From Chloroflexota bacterium (GTDB lineage Bacteria > Chloroflexota > Anaerolineae > JAAEKA01), in contig JAKQCW010000154.1 of NCBI GenBank assembly GCA_029558955.1, positions 1 through 32,734 on the forward strand: a stretch of 32,734 nucleotides of DNA, written 5' to 3'. The notes under the pieces are model-generated. The model had not been told where the DNA came from. It searched no databases and worked only from the letters and a program-made list of their open reading frames with translations. A program made the translations under genes and the position numbers. Numbering within the stretch: the first letter of the stretch is position 1; each line of letters begins with the position of its first letter. This document shows, piece by piece, positions 8,153-14,823 of the stretch.

Positions 8153-9706
8153 TCACACCGGCATCAGGCCATGTTTTTTGGCCGGGTTGGTGGAGACCTT
8201 GCCGCGCAGAATGTCCAGCGCGGCGATCAGCCGGGTGCGGGTCTCGCGCGGCTCGATCACCTCGTCGATCTGGCCCATGTCCGCGGCCGCGTAGGGGGAC
8301 ATGAAGGTGCTTTGGTACTGGGCGGTGATCTCGGCGCGCAGCGCTTGGGGGTCAGCAGCCTCGGCCAGCTCGCGACGATAGAGGATGTTGACGGCCCCGT
8401 CCGGTCCCATGACCGCGATCTGCGCGGTGGGCCAGGCGAAGGCCAGGTCGGAGCGCATCTGCTTGCTGCTCATGGCGATGTACGCGCCGCCGATGGCCTT
8501 GCGGGTGACGATGCTGATCTTGGGCACCGTGGCCTCGCAGTAAGCATAGATCACCTTGGCGCCGTGGCGGATGATGCCGTGATGTTCCTGATCCACGCCG
8601 GGCAGGTAGCCGGGACAGTCGACGAAAGTGACCAGGGGGATGTTGTAGGCGTCGCAGATGCGCACGAAGCGGGCGATCTTGTCGCTGCTGTCGATGTCCA
8701 GCACGCCGGCCAGATAGGCCGGCTGATTGGCCACAATGCCGGTGACATAGCCGTCCAGCCGGCCAAAGCCGACGATGGCGTTGCGCGCGTAGTACGGCTG
8801 CACCTCGAAGAAGCTCTCGCGGTCCACCACCCGGTCGATGACTGCCCGCATGTCGTAGGGCTGGGTGTGGTCGTTGGGCGCCAGGTAGTTGAGGGTGTCA
8901 TCCATGCGCAGCGGGTCATCGTAGGGCTCGACCCGCCGTGGGTCCTCGGCGTTGTTGGGGGGCAGATAGCTGAGCAACTGCTTGACCTGGAGAAAGGCCT
9001 GCTGTTCGCTGTCGGCCAGCAGGTGGGCCACGCCGCTGCGGGAGTTGTGTACCAGCGTGCCTCCCAGGTCGCGGAAGCTGACATCCTCGCCGGTGACAGT
9101 CTTGATCACGTCAGGGCCGGTGATGAACATGTGGCTGATCTTGCGCACCATGATCACGAAGTCCATCAGGGCCGGCGAGTAGACTGCGCCGCCCGCGCTG
9201 GGGCCGAGGATCACGGCGATCTGGGGCACCACGCCGGAGGCCATGACGTTGCGGGTGAAGAGCTCGCCGTAGGCCGCCAGGCTGCGCACCCCTTCCTGGA
9301 TGCGCGCGCCGCCGGAATCGATCAGGGCGATGATGGGGAGTCCGCTGTCCACGGCGATGTCCATGATGCGGCTGATCTTGTGGGACTGCACCTCGGAGAA
9401 GGAGCCGCCCAGCACGGTGAAATCCTGGGCATAGATCGCCACCTTGCGGCCGAGGATCTTGCCGAAGCCGGCCACCAGGCCGTCGCCGGGGTATTTCTTG
9501 TCGGCCATGCCGAAGTCGCTGACATTGTGAGTGGCCAGCGCGCCGATCTCCTGGAAGCTGTCCTCGTCCAGCAGCGCGGCCAGGCGCTCACGGGCAGTCA
9601 GCTTGCCTTTGGCATGTTGGGCGTCGACGCGGGTCTGGCCGCCGGCCGCCATGGCCCGCGCCCGCATGTCGCGCAGTTCGGTCAGTTCAGCAGGGTGATG
9701 GTTCAT
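8153..9706 (-). CDS. mmdA: Acyl-CoA carboxyltransferase subunit of the Na+ pump (MmdA-like)
   Basis: 517 residues, the normal length for the methylmalonyl-CoA decarboxylase alpha subunit and the propionyl-CoA carboxylase beta chain. Both crotonase-like halves are complete. The N-half shows SGGARIQEG at 131-139 and GPSAGGAVYSP at 168-178; the C-half shows CPGYLPG near 367 and RKAIGGAYIAMSSK near 400. The protein transfers the carboxyl group from an acyl-CoA to biotin on MmdC in the cytosol. The following mmdD, mmdC and mmdB argue for decarboxylation with Na+ export rather than ATP-driven carboxylation. Methylmalonyl-CoA is the best-known substrate, but other malonyl-type thioesters are possible. 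It is the first gene of the minus-strand cluster. Only a weak GGCGGA lies near its start. Confidence 0.92.
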   Translation of the reverse strand: MNHHPAELTELRDMRARAMAAGGQTRVDAQHAKGKLTARERLAALLDEDSFQEIGALATHNVSDFGMADKKYPGDGLVAGFGKILGRKVAIYAQDFTVLGGSFSEVQSHKISRIMDIAVDSGLPIIALIDSGGARIQEGVRSLAAYGELFTRNVMASGVVPQIAVILGPSAGGAVYSPALMDFVIMVRKISHMFITGPDVIKTVTGEDVSFRDLGGTLVHNSRSGVAHLLADSEQQAFLQVKQLLSYLPPNNAEDPRRVEPYDDPLRMDDTLNYLAPNDHTQPYDMRAVIDRVVDRESFFEVQPYYARNAIVGFGRLDGYVTGIVANQPAYLAGVLDIDSSDKIARFVRICDAYNIPLVTFVDCPGYLPGVDQEHHGIIRHGAKVIYAYCEATVPKISIVTRKAIGGAYIAMSSKQMRSDLAFAWPTAQIAVMGPDGAVNILYRRELAEAADPQALRAEITAQYQSTFMSPYAAADMGQIDEVIEPRETRTRLIAALDILRGKVSTNPAKKHGLMPV

Positions 9707-9727
9707 ATTCCGCCTGGGTCGCTTTCT

Positions 9728-9756
9728 TTGCCCGATCAGGGGCGCTGTGATATAAT
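9728..9756 (+). promoter_or_regulatory. Promoter for tRNA-Ser(CGA)
   Basis: TTGCCC at 9728-9733, a 17-bp spacer and TATAAT at 9751-9756. Transcription would start about 110 bases before the tRNA and run through the repeat at 9795-9852. The same AT-rich box read on the other strand (TATATC) could serve mmdA, but no matching -35 box was found. Confidence 0.6.
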
Positions 9757-9794
9757 CGCTTGGTCGTTGCAGGTTTCAGCACTTCCCGGAGTTG

Positions 9795-9852
9795 CCTCAC
9801 GCCAAGACGCCAAGGCCGCCAAGGGCAGAAGGCTGGGCGGCTCTGCGTGAGG
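9795..9852. repeat. Inverted CCTCACGC/GCGTGAGG repeat with an internal 8-base period
   Basis: CCTCACGC at 9795-9802 and GCGTGAGG at 9845-9852 form an inverted pair. Between them ACGCCAAG-type units repeat about every 8-9 bases (ACGCCAAG, ACGCCAAG, GCCGCCAAG). It looks like an intergenic repeat and would lie in the 5' part of the tRNA-Ser transcript. Confidence 0.5.
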
Positions 9853-9875
9853 GGCCGGGCTGCAAGATGACATAT

Positions 9876-9966
9876 GGAGAGGTCGCATAGTTCGGTCGAG
9901 TGCGCGCGTCTCGAAAACGCGTAGGGTTAATCACCCTCGTGGGTTCAAATCCCACCCTCTCCGCCA
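9876..9966 (+). tRNA. tRNA-Ser(CGA)
   Basis: Class II tRNA with a long variable arm. Acceptor GGAGAGG at 9876-9882 pairs with CCTCTCC at 9956-9962. The discriminator is G at 9963 and CCA is encoded at 9964-9966. The anticodon stem CGCGT/ACGCG encloses the loop CTCGAAA, giving anticodon CGA, which reads UCG. The T-arm has the usual GGTTCAAATCC. Confidence 0.95.
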
Positions 9967-9971
9967 GAGAT

Positions 9972-10001
9972 CCAGGGCCCTGCCAGCCGGCAGGGCCCTG
10001 G
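9972..10001 (+). terminator. Perfect 12-bp stem-loop after tRNA-Ser(CGA)
   Basis: CCAGGGCCCTGC at 9972-9983 pairs with 9990-10001 around a 6-nt loop, six bases after the CCA end. There is no T tract, so it may be a processing or RNA-stability hairpin, or a terminator lacking the U-run. Confidence 0.5.
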
Positions 10002-10246
10002 CGATTCCAGGGCTGAGAGGCTGTTGAGGCTGTTAACCCTCAGGCTGCGGCAGTGCATGGTGAGCCAGAGGGGGCGGGGCTTGTCAGCGGGAGCCGCCCG
10101 GGCTGGGCGCCTGGCGGCCGTGGCCCAAGCCGTGGCCCGGGTCGTCTGCGCAGTATAGCCGAAGTTGGCAAATCGCGCTATGATCTGCATCATACTGTGG
10201 CGCTTCCAGGCTGGGATTCGGGACCGTTGCTTGGCCTGCGAAAACT
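10002..10246. other. Gene-free spacer between the two tRNA-Ser genes
   Basis: No convincing ORF, RNA gene or repeat was found in these bases. Part of it (about 10105-10150) is a GGCC-rich stretch with short self-complementary pieces, without a clear single hairpin. Confidence 0.5.
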
Positions 10247-10275
10247 TTGGCCCTTGCGGGTGCAGATGGTATAAT
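10247..10275 (+). promoter_or_regulatory. Promoter for tRNA-Ser(GGA)
   Basis: TTGGCC at 10247-10252, a 17-bp spacer and TATAAT at 10270-10275. The tRNA begins 13 bases after the -10 box, so the primary transcript has only a very short 5' extension. Confidence 0.7.
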
Positions 10276-10287
10276 GCCCTTGTTCGT

Positions 10288-10379
<92 letters not shown>

Positions 10380-10388
10380 AGCCAGAGA

Positions 10389-10414
10389 GTCGGCGTAACC
10401 AGCGCCGGCTTTTT
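10389..10414 (+). terminator. Terminator of tRNA-Ser(GGA)
   Basis: GTCGGCG at 10389-10395 pairs with CGCCGGC at 10403-10409 (one G-U pair) over a 7-nt loop and is followed at once by TTTTT at 10410-10414. This is a standard intrinsic terminator. Confidence 0.8.
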
Positions 10415-10441
10415 GATTCCCCGCGCTCTGGCCCGTGCAAC

Positions 10442-10470
10442 TTGCCACAGTCCGGCACCTGATGTACAAT
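10442..10470 (+). promoter_or_regulatory. Promoter of the SRP RNA gene
   Basis: TTGCCA at 10442-10447, a 17-bp spacer and TACAAT at 10465-10470. The predicted start near 10477 coincides with the first base of the terminal stem of the SRP RNA. Confidence 0.75.
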
Positions 10471-10476
10471 GCCTCC

Positions 10477-10747
<271 letters not shown>

Positions 10748-10756
10748 GGAATCATG

Positions 10757-10786
10757 AGCGGCGAGTCTGCAAAGACTCGCCGCTTT
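10757..10786 (+). terminator. Terminator of the SRP RNA gene
   Basis: AGCGGCGAGTCT at 10757-10768 pairs perfectly with 10773-10784 around a GCAA tetraloop, followed by TTTGATT. It starts nine bases after the SRP RNA terminal stem. Confidence 0.85.
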
Positions 10787-10834
10787 GATTCTGGGAAAAG
10801 GGCCGGTTGGTCGTTCGTGGGTCCCGCACCCCCC

Positions 10835-10860
10835 GTCATGCTGAGGGCCGCCGAAGCATC
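10835..10860. repeat. Short GTCATGCTGAG...CGAAGCATC palindromic unit
   Basis: CATGCT and AGCATC flank a GC-rich 12-14-nt centre, giving a small hairpin between the SRP terminator and the 3' end of the glycosyltransferase gene. The shape is like widespread intergenic repeat units, but only this copy was noticed here. Confidence 0.35.
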
Positions 10861-10893
10861 CCCCGTCTCAATCCACGACCTCCAGACCGCGAC

Positions 10894-13785
10894 CTAACGC
10901 ACATCGATCGCTTCAACTTCATAGAAGCCCTGTTCTGCCAGCCCGAACAGTCCACCGTCGGTCATCAACCGCTGGCCGTCGGCCGCCCGGTACAAGCCGA
11001 CGATCAACTGATAGCGACCCGGCGCGAGGCTGGCGGGCGCGGTGAGCACCTGCCGGTCGCGCACCAGCTCGCCGGGCTGCCATTGGGTCGTGGGGTAGCG
11101 GCCAGCCAGCGGCTCGGCCTCCAGGCTGGCTGCCACGCCGCCGGCGCTGTCCAGCAACTGCACCACCACCACCAGCGGCTCGGCGGCGAAATCGGGCGCG
11201 GCCTGCCAGAGCAGCTCGACGGGGATGGCGTCGCCGGGGCTGATGGCCGCGGCCGGTGTGGCGGCCTCCACCAGCCGCAAGGGGCCGAAGTCAGCCACGG
11301 CGCGCGGCGCGGCTGGCGGCTGCGCGGGGCGGACGACCTCCACCTGGCCCAGCGGGGCCTGACTGCTGACCTCGCCGGCCGCTGAGGCCGCGCTCAGCGG
11401 CTGTCCGGTCTGGGGATCGTAGACCACCAGAACCAGTTCATAGGGGCCGGGCGCTGTGCCGGGGGGAATGGCCAGGCGCAGCGGCTGCACCAGCTCGCTG
11501 GCCGTGGTCAGGTCGAGCACATTGCCCCCCAGCGGCTCGTCGGCGGCCGCCCAGACCGCGCCCTCTGCATCCACCAGACGCAGCGAGAGCGCCGCCGGCT
11601 GGCCGGGCTGGGCCGGGTCGCGCCGCCAGAGCGCGTCTGGCAGGTCCAGCGCACCGCCGGCCTCGACCTGCGAGGGCGCGGCGTCCGACGGCAGGCGCAG
11701 CTCCAGCCAGCCGCCGAACGTTGCGGCCGCCGGCGCCAGCTCGGACGACGACGCCTGGCGCATCCCCTGCCAGCCCTGCACCCGCAGGTTGGCCTCCCCG
11801 CTGTAGACCCGGTCGTCGAAGAGGGTCCAGCCCCCCTCCAGCGCGGCGCGGATCGCGCCCTGGGGATCGTTGACCGTGTCGTAGATGCGGTAGTGCCACA
11901 GGCGATCGGTCTGGCCCGCAAGGTTGGCCAGGGCGCGGCGCATGGCCTCGGCCGGCAGGGCGTAGAAGTCCGAGTTTGCATCGCCCCAGCCCAGGCCGGC
12001 CTCGCCATCGATGTGGCCGGTCTGCAGGATCACCGCGCCCTGTTCGTTGGCTGTCCGTTCGGCGACGGCTGGCGTGTAGTCGGTCAGCCGGCCATGCCAG
12101 GCCACCGGCCCCGGCCAATAGGTCAGCAGCGCGGTGTAGGCGTAGCCGGCGTTGGCCAGAATCACGTCGCCGGGCCGCCAGCGCTGGGCCAGTTGGCGCA
12201 CGGCCGCGCGGTGATCGTCGGCCGCGTGGGCGGGGTCGCTCCAGAAGGAGCGCAGGGCGACGGCCGAGCCGGCCACCAACAGGATGAGGCTGGTCAAGGC
12301 CAGGGCGCGGCTCAGGCGCGTGTTCCAGCGCCACAGCGCGGCCAATCCCATGGCCAGCAGCACGCTCCAGGGCGGCGAGAAGGTGAAGAGATAGCGCACA
12401 TGGTAGAGCGGCGTCCAGAGGGAGGCCAGGAGGATGAGGAGCAGCGGGCCGAGGGCGGCGGCGAGGAGAATGGTTGATTGGTGAATGGCGAATGGGGAAT
12501 GGGGAATGGGGGAACGGCGCGCGGCGAGGATGCCCAGGATGACGAGGGCCAGCGCCAGCAGCAGCAGGGGCCAGAACTGCGCCAGGCTGGCCGCCTGCCC
12601 CAGAATCAGGGCGCTCCAGCTTTCCAGCAGCGCGGCCAGGAGTTGCGGGGCGACGCGCCAGGGGGGAACCGGCGGATCGGTGACCTGACGCCAGGCCGTG
12701 GGCAGCCAGGGGAGGAAGAGCAGCAGCGCGCCGGCCTGCGCCGCCAGCCAGAGCAGCAACATCTGGCCGCGGGACGCGCCAACAGCCCGCCCCGCCCCGC
12801 CCTGCTCTGGCCGGTCTCCTGACCGAGCCAGCCCCGCCCCGCCCTGCTCTGGCCGGTCTCCCGACCGAGCCCGCCCCGCCCCGCCCTGCTCTGGCCGGTC
12901 TCCCGACCGAGCCAGCTCCGCCCCGCCCTGCTCTGGCCGGTCTCCCGACCGAGCCAGCTCCGCCTCGCCCTGCTCTGGCCGGTCTCCTGACCGAGCCAGC
13001 ATCGCCCCACCCTGCTCTGGCCGATCTCCCGACCGAGCCAGCTCCGCCCCGCTCTGCTCTGGCCGGTCTCCCGACCGAGCCAGCTCCGCCCCGCCCTGCT
13101 CTGGCCGGTCTCCTGACCGAGCCAGCATCGCCAACGCGGCCAGCACCAGCAGATTCAGGCTGATCAGCAGGAAGGCAAAATAATAGAGCGTAGCCAGACC
13201 CGCGGCCGCGGCCAGAGCGTAGAGCAAGGCCGCGCGGCGCAGCCGGCCGGGGGAGGCTGTGCGGCGCAAAAAGGGGAGCGCGGCCAGCAAGACGATCACG
13301 CCCAGGCACGCGCCCAGGGTGTACATGCGCACTTCCTGGCTGTACCAGACGCCGAAGGGGGAGAGCGCGATCAGCAGCGCGGCCAGGCCGGCGCTGAGAC
13401 TGGCCAGACCCAGCCGCCGCGCCAGTTGCCAGGTCAGCGGAACCAGCAGCACGCCGAAGCAGAGCGACAGGAAGGCGGCCATGAACTCCAGCCCGTGGCC
13501 TGTGGGGTCGGCCTGGCCGGTGGGGTAGCCGGCCAGCAGCAGCCAGCCGCGCAGCAGCAGGTAGTAGAGCGGGGGGTGGATATCGCGCGCGGTGTGGGCG
13601 ATCAGCGCGGCCGCCGGCTGGCCGGCCAGGTAGACCGACACCGTCTCGTCGTACCAGAGGCTCTGCTGACCCAGATGCATCAGACGCAGGGCAAACGCGG
13701 CCAAAGCCATCACGGCCACCGCCAGCCGCTGGCGGCGAGTCCCGAAGGCCGGCGACGCAAGTCCATCGAAGGGGGGCGCGGTCAT
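10894..13785 (-). CDS. GT39-type membrane glycosyltransferase with repeat-expanded loop
   Basis: 963 residues from the ATG at 13785. The in-frame ATG further out at 13962 was rejected because it lies inside the tRNA-Gly gene. The family (PMT/ArnT-like, GT-C fold) moves sugars from polyprenyl-phosphate carriers on the outer face of the membrane. The catalytic-type motif LWYDETVS (Asp46, Glu47) and DIHPPLYYLLLRGWL (68-82) are typical, followed by many hydrophobic helices up to about residue 520. The C-terminal third, about 600-963, is predicted beta-rich and probably extracytoplasmic. Residues about 219-333 are eight copies of a 14-residue RSGDRPEQGGAELA-like unit between two helices, and a second simple repeat (IPHSPFAIHQ) sits in another loop. 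Acceptor and sugar are unknown. It could glycosylate lipids or proteins. Confidence 0.83.
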   Translation of the reverse strand: MTAPPFDGLASPAFGTRRQRLAVAVMALAAFALRLMHLGQQSLWYDETVSVYLAGQPAAALIAHTARDIHPPLYYLLLRGWLLLAGYPTGQADPTGHGLEFMAAFLSLCFGVLLVPLTWQLARRLGLASLSAGLAALLIALSPFGVWYSQEVRMYTLGACLGVIVLLAALPFLRRTASPGRLRRAALLYALAAAAGLATLYYFAFLLISLNLLVLAALAMLARSGDRPEQGGAELARSGDRPEQSGAELARSGDRPEQGGAMLARSGDRPEQGEAELARSGDRPEQGGAELARSGDRPEQGGAGRARSGDRPEQGGAGLARSGDRPEQGGAGRAVGASRGQMLLLWLAAQAGALLLFLPWLPTAWRQVTDPPVPPWRVAPQLLAALLESWSALILGQAASLAQFWPLLLLALALVILGILAARRSPIPHSPFAIHQSTILLAAALGPLLLILLASLWTPLYHVRYLFTFSPPWSVLLAMGLAALWRWNTRLSRALALTSLILLVAGSAVALRSFWSDPAHAADDHRAAVRQLAQRWRPGDVILANAGYAYTALLTYWPGPVAWHGRLTDYTPAVAERTANEQGAVILQTGHIDGEAGLGWGDANSDFYALPAEAMRRALANLAGQTDRLWHYRIYDTVNDPQGAIRAALEGGWTLFDDRVYSGEANLRVQGWQGMRQASSSELAPAAATFGGWLELRLPSDAAPSQVEAGGALDLPDALWRRDPAQPGQPAALSLRLVDAEGAVWAAADEPLGGNVLDLTTASELVQPLRLAIPPGTAPGPYELVLVVYDPQTGQPLSAASAAGEVSSQAPLGQVEVVRPAQPPAAPRAVADFGPLRLVEAATPAAAISPGDAIPVELLWQAAPDFAAEPLVVVVQLLDSAGGVAASLEAEPLAGRYPTTQWQPGELVRDRQVLTAPASLAPGRYQLIVGLYRAADGQRLMTDGGLFGLAEQGFYEVEAIDVR
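12476..12513. repeat. Heptad-period GGNGAAT repeat inside the GT39 gene
   Basis: Units GGTGAAT, GGCGAAT, GGGGAAT and GGGGAAT follow each other every seven bases. Because seven is not a multiple of three, each unit is read in a new frame, giving PIPHSPFAIHQS in the protein. The period matches the GGTGAAC repeats at 21142-21274 and 23420-23460. Confidence 0.7.
12788..13128 (-). repeat. Eight tandem 42-bp units encoding RSGDRPEQGG-type peptide
   Basis: The plus-strand core CTGCTCTGGCCGG plus TCTCCCGACCGAGCC recurs eight times at 42-bp spacing with a few substitutions (CTCCT for CTCCC, GGCCGAT for GGCCGGT). On the coding strand each unit gives 14 residues containing GDRPEQ, so the array adds 112 residues without breaking the frame. 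CGGTC...GACCG inside the core is a small inverted repeat. A shorter form of the same core occurs at 26040-26170 and 27631-27725 in another gene. Confidence 0.9.
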
Positions 13786-13821
13786 GGGCTGGATGGTATC
13801 ATCATGCGAGAGCTTCTGCAA
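13786..13821 (-). promoter_or_regulatory. Possible leaderless promoter of the GT39 gene
   Basis: On the minus strand TTGCAG (13821-13816), a 17-bp spacer and TACCAT (13798-13793) put the transcription start at about 13786, next to the ATG at 13785. The -10 box matches consensus at only four positions. No Shine-Dalgarno precedes the ATG. Confidence 0.4.
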
Positions 13822-13875
13822 ACGTAGGTGGGCCATGGGCGTCATGGTTGCCGAAGCCCTGGCAACCGGAAACGC

Positions 13876-13907
13876 GAAGCCGCCCCGTCGTGCAACGGGG
13901 CGGCTTC
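13876..13907 (-). terminator. Terminator-like hairpin after tRNA-Gly
   Basis: GAAGCCGCCCCGT at 13876-13888 pairs perfectly over 13 bp with 13895-13907. Read on the minus strand it comes 30 bases after the tRNA 3' end and is followed by GCGTTTCC, a weak T tract. Confidence 0.65.
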
Positions 13908-13937
13908 TGAAACAGGAGGTGCGGCGAACGGATCCTG

Positions 13938-14009
13938 AGCGGGTGATGGGATTCGAACCCACGACTCACGGCTTGGGAAGCCGTAGCTCTACCGCTGAGC
14001 TACACCCGC
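13938..14009 (-). tRNA. tRNA-Gly(CCC)
   Basis: On the minus strand GCGGGTG pairs with CACCCGC in the acceptor stem. The anticodon stem ACGGC/GCCGT encloses TTCCCAA, giving anticodon CCC for GGG. The T-arm GTGGGTTCGAATCCCAT is normal and the discriminator is U, as usual for glycine. CCA is not encoded (CAG follows), unlike the two serine tRNAs of the window. Confidence 0.95.
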
Positions 14010-14020
14010 GTGTCACCCTG

Positions 14021-14048
14021 ATTATAGCCAGTTGACCCGAGGTGTCAA
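14021..14048 (-). promoter_or_regulatory. Promoter of tRNA-Gly
   Basis: On the minus strand TTGACA (14048-14043), a 16-bp spacer and TATAAT (14026-14021) form a near-consensus promoter 11 bases before the tRNA. Confidence 0.85.
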
Positions 14049-14132
14049 ACTGGCCGGCGCGTGACGGGTCGCGCTGGCGGCGACAGGCTGTCAGTCGTCT
14101 GCGCGTCGTAGGCGATTCGTCGGGAAACTCGG

Positions 14133-14161
14133 TTGACAAACCACCGTGAAAGGGGTATACT
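14133..14161 (+). promoter_or_regulatory. Strong promoter of the leader RNA and SWIM gene
   Basis: TTGACA at 14133-14138, a 17-bp spacer and TATACT at 14156-14161. The start is expected near 14168, exactly where the first stem of the leader begins. Confidence 0.85.
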
Positions 14162-14167
14162 GAGGAC

Positions 14168-14301
14168 GCCAGCAGAGCACACCGTCGATCTCACCTGCTG
14201 GCTGGAGAAGCCTCGCTATGCATGAGTTGTTGCACAAGCGCACCGACCGAAACAGGCAAGAACACCAGAATGCCCGCGCGTTTTGGTGTTCTTTTGTTTT
14301 T
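14168..14301 (+). ncRNA. Structured leader or small RNA ending in an intrinsic terminator
   Basis: GCCAGCAG at 14168-14175 pairs with CTGCTGGC at 14195-14202, forming a stem right at the predicted transcript start. AAGAACACCA at 14258-14267 pairs with TGGTGTTCTT at 14284-14293 and is followed by a T-rich run to 14301, an intrinsic terminator. Promoter and terminator enclose about 134 nt, so this is either a free small RNA or a transcription attenuator controlling the SWIM gene 66 bases further on. It matches no riboswitch class that I recognise. The identity is unknown. Confidence 0.55.
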
Positions 14302-14313
14302 GGAAACATCTGA
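14218..14313 (+). CDS. Candidate 31-residue leader peptide
   Basis: An ATG at 14218 lies 10 bases after GGAG and opens a 31-codon frame, MHELLHKRTDRNRQEHQN and on to FGNI, ending at 14313. The frame runs straight through the terminator hairpin of the leader RNA, so a ribosome translating it would disrupt the hairpin and let transcription continue into the SWIM gene. It has no run of a single amino acid of the kind typical of classic attenuators. It may be a chance frame. Confidence 0.2.
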   Translation: MHELLHKRTDRNRQEHQNARAFWCSFVFGNI

Positions 14314-14321
14314 CGCCTTGC

Positions 14322-14342
14322 GGCTCAGACAGCGTCTGAGCC
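14322..14342. promoter_or_regulatory. Perfect 9-bp palindrome before the SWIM gene
   Basis: GGCTCAGAC and GTCTGAGCC flank a 3-nt centre, 14 bases upstream of the CTGGAGG ribosome binding site. It could be a repressor operator, or an RNA hairpin affecting translation. Confidence 0.5.
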
Positions 14343-14366
14343 CAACTATTCTCCCTGGAGGTCTGC

Positions 14367-14639
14367 ATGGACACAGGATTGGTCAGTCGGATCATCAAAG
14401 CCAGGCAATATGCCCAGGAGCGTGAACGCATCGAGTTCACGCACTTCGCCGTGACGTTCAAGGGCGAACACGACACCTATCAGGTCAACTACGACGACGG
14501 TCATTGGCATTGCACCTGTGAAGAGGCTGCGCGCATGGGTGTTTGTAGCCACATCATGGCCATGGAACGGATTTTGGGCGATTCGGTGCTTCCCGCCGCA
14601 ACCGCCTTCGCTGCGCCACAGCCGATGCTGGCGATGTGA
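14367..14639 (+). CDS. Small SWIM zinc-finger protein
   Basis: 90 residues. The SWIM motif CxCx8CxH is complete: Cys49, Cys51, Cys60 and His62 in WHCTCEEAARMGVCSHIMAM. SWIM fingers bind zinc and mediate DNA or protein contacts. The preceding part (residues 25-47) has beta-strands of alternating polarity typical for the family, and the C-terminus is a short Ala/Pro tail. GGAGG lies six bases before the ATG. The gene has its own strong promoter, a structured leader with a terminator, and a terminator after it, so it is a single, tightly regulated unit. A stand-alone SWIM protein of this size has no assigned function that I know of. Confidence 0.8.
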   Translation: MDTGLVSRIIKARQYAQERERIEFTHFAVTFKGEHDTYQVNYDDGHWHCTCEEAARMGVCSHIMAMERILGDSVLPAATAFAAPQPMLAM

Positions 14640-14663
14640 TGCCTGAAGAGAAGTAGGTGAATG

Positions 14664-14706
14664 CGGCGGCGGGTCAGCGTAGCCGGGCCCGCCGCCGTTT
14701 TGTTTG
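14664..14706 (+). terminator. Terminator of the SWIM gene
   Basis: CGGCGGCGGG at 14664-14673 pairs with CCCGCCGCCG at 14688-14697, followed by TTTTGTTTG. Confidence 0.88.
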
Positions 14707-14741
14707 TCCTGTTCAGGTCGAATGCAACCCCGCACCGGGAA

Positions 14742-14771
14742 TTGGGGCGGCATGGCGGTGTCTGGTATAAT
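14742..14771 (+). promoter_or_regulatory. Promoter of the flippase-ugd-acpS genes
   Basis: TTGGGG at 14742-14747, an 18-bp spacer and TATAAT at 14766-14771. The start would be about 45 bases before the first ATG. Confidence 0.6.
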
Positions 14772-14823
14772 AACGACGCCTTGAGTGCGGTCGAACCTGA
14801 TGCGGAGATAACGAACCACCCTG

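Noticed and set aside
8153..9706. ATP-dependent propionyl-CoA carboxylase beta chain
   Set aside because: No biotin carboxylase gene is nearby, and the following OadG-, biotin carrier- and OadB-like genes fit a decarboxylase pump better.
12788..13128. CRISPR array or intergenic satellite
   Set aside because: The 42-bp units have no unique spacers and are translated in frame within a membrane protein.
13786..13962. N-terminal extension of the GT39 gene to an ATG at 13962
   Set aside because: The extension overlaps tRNA-Gly(CCC) (it begins MGSNPITRSG, the usual false translation of a tRNA end) and runs through its terminator hairpin.
14168..14301. Known riboswitch (guanidine, fluoride, preQ1, SAM classes considered)
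   Set aside because: None of their conserved cores could be found, so only an unnamed structured leader is reported.
14222..14425. 67-residue plus-strand frame covering the leader RNA and the SWIM gene start
   Set aside because: It overlaps the well-supported SWIM gene in another frame, and its ATG has poorer spacing to GGAG than the ATG at 14218.
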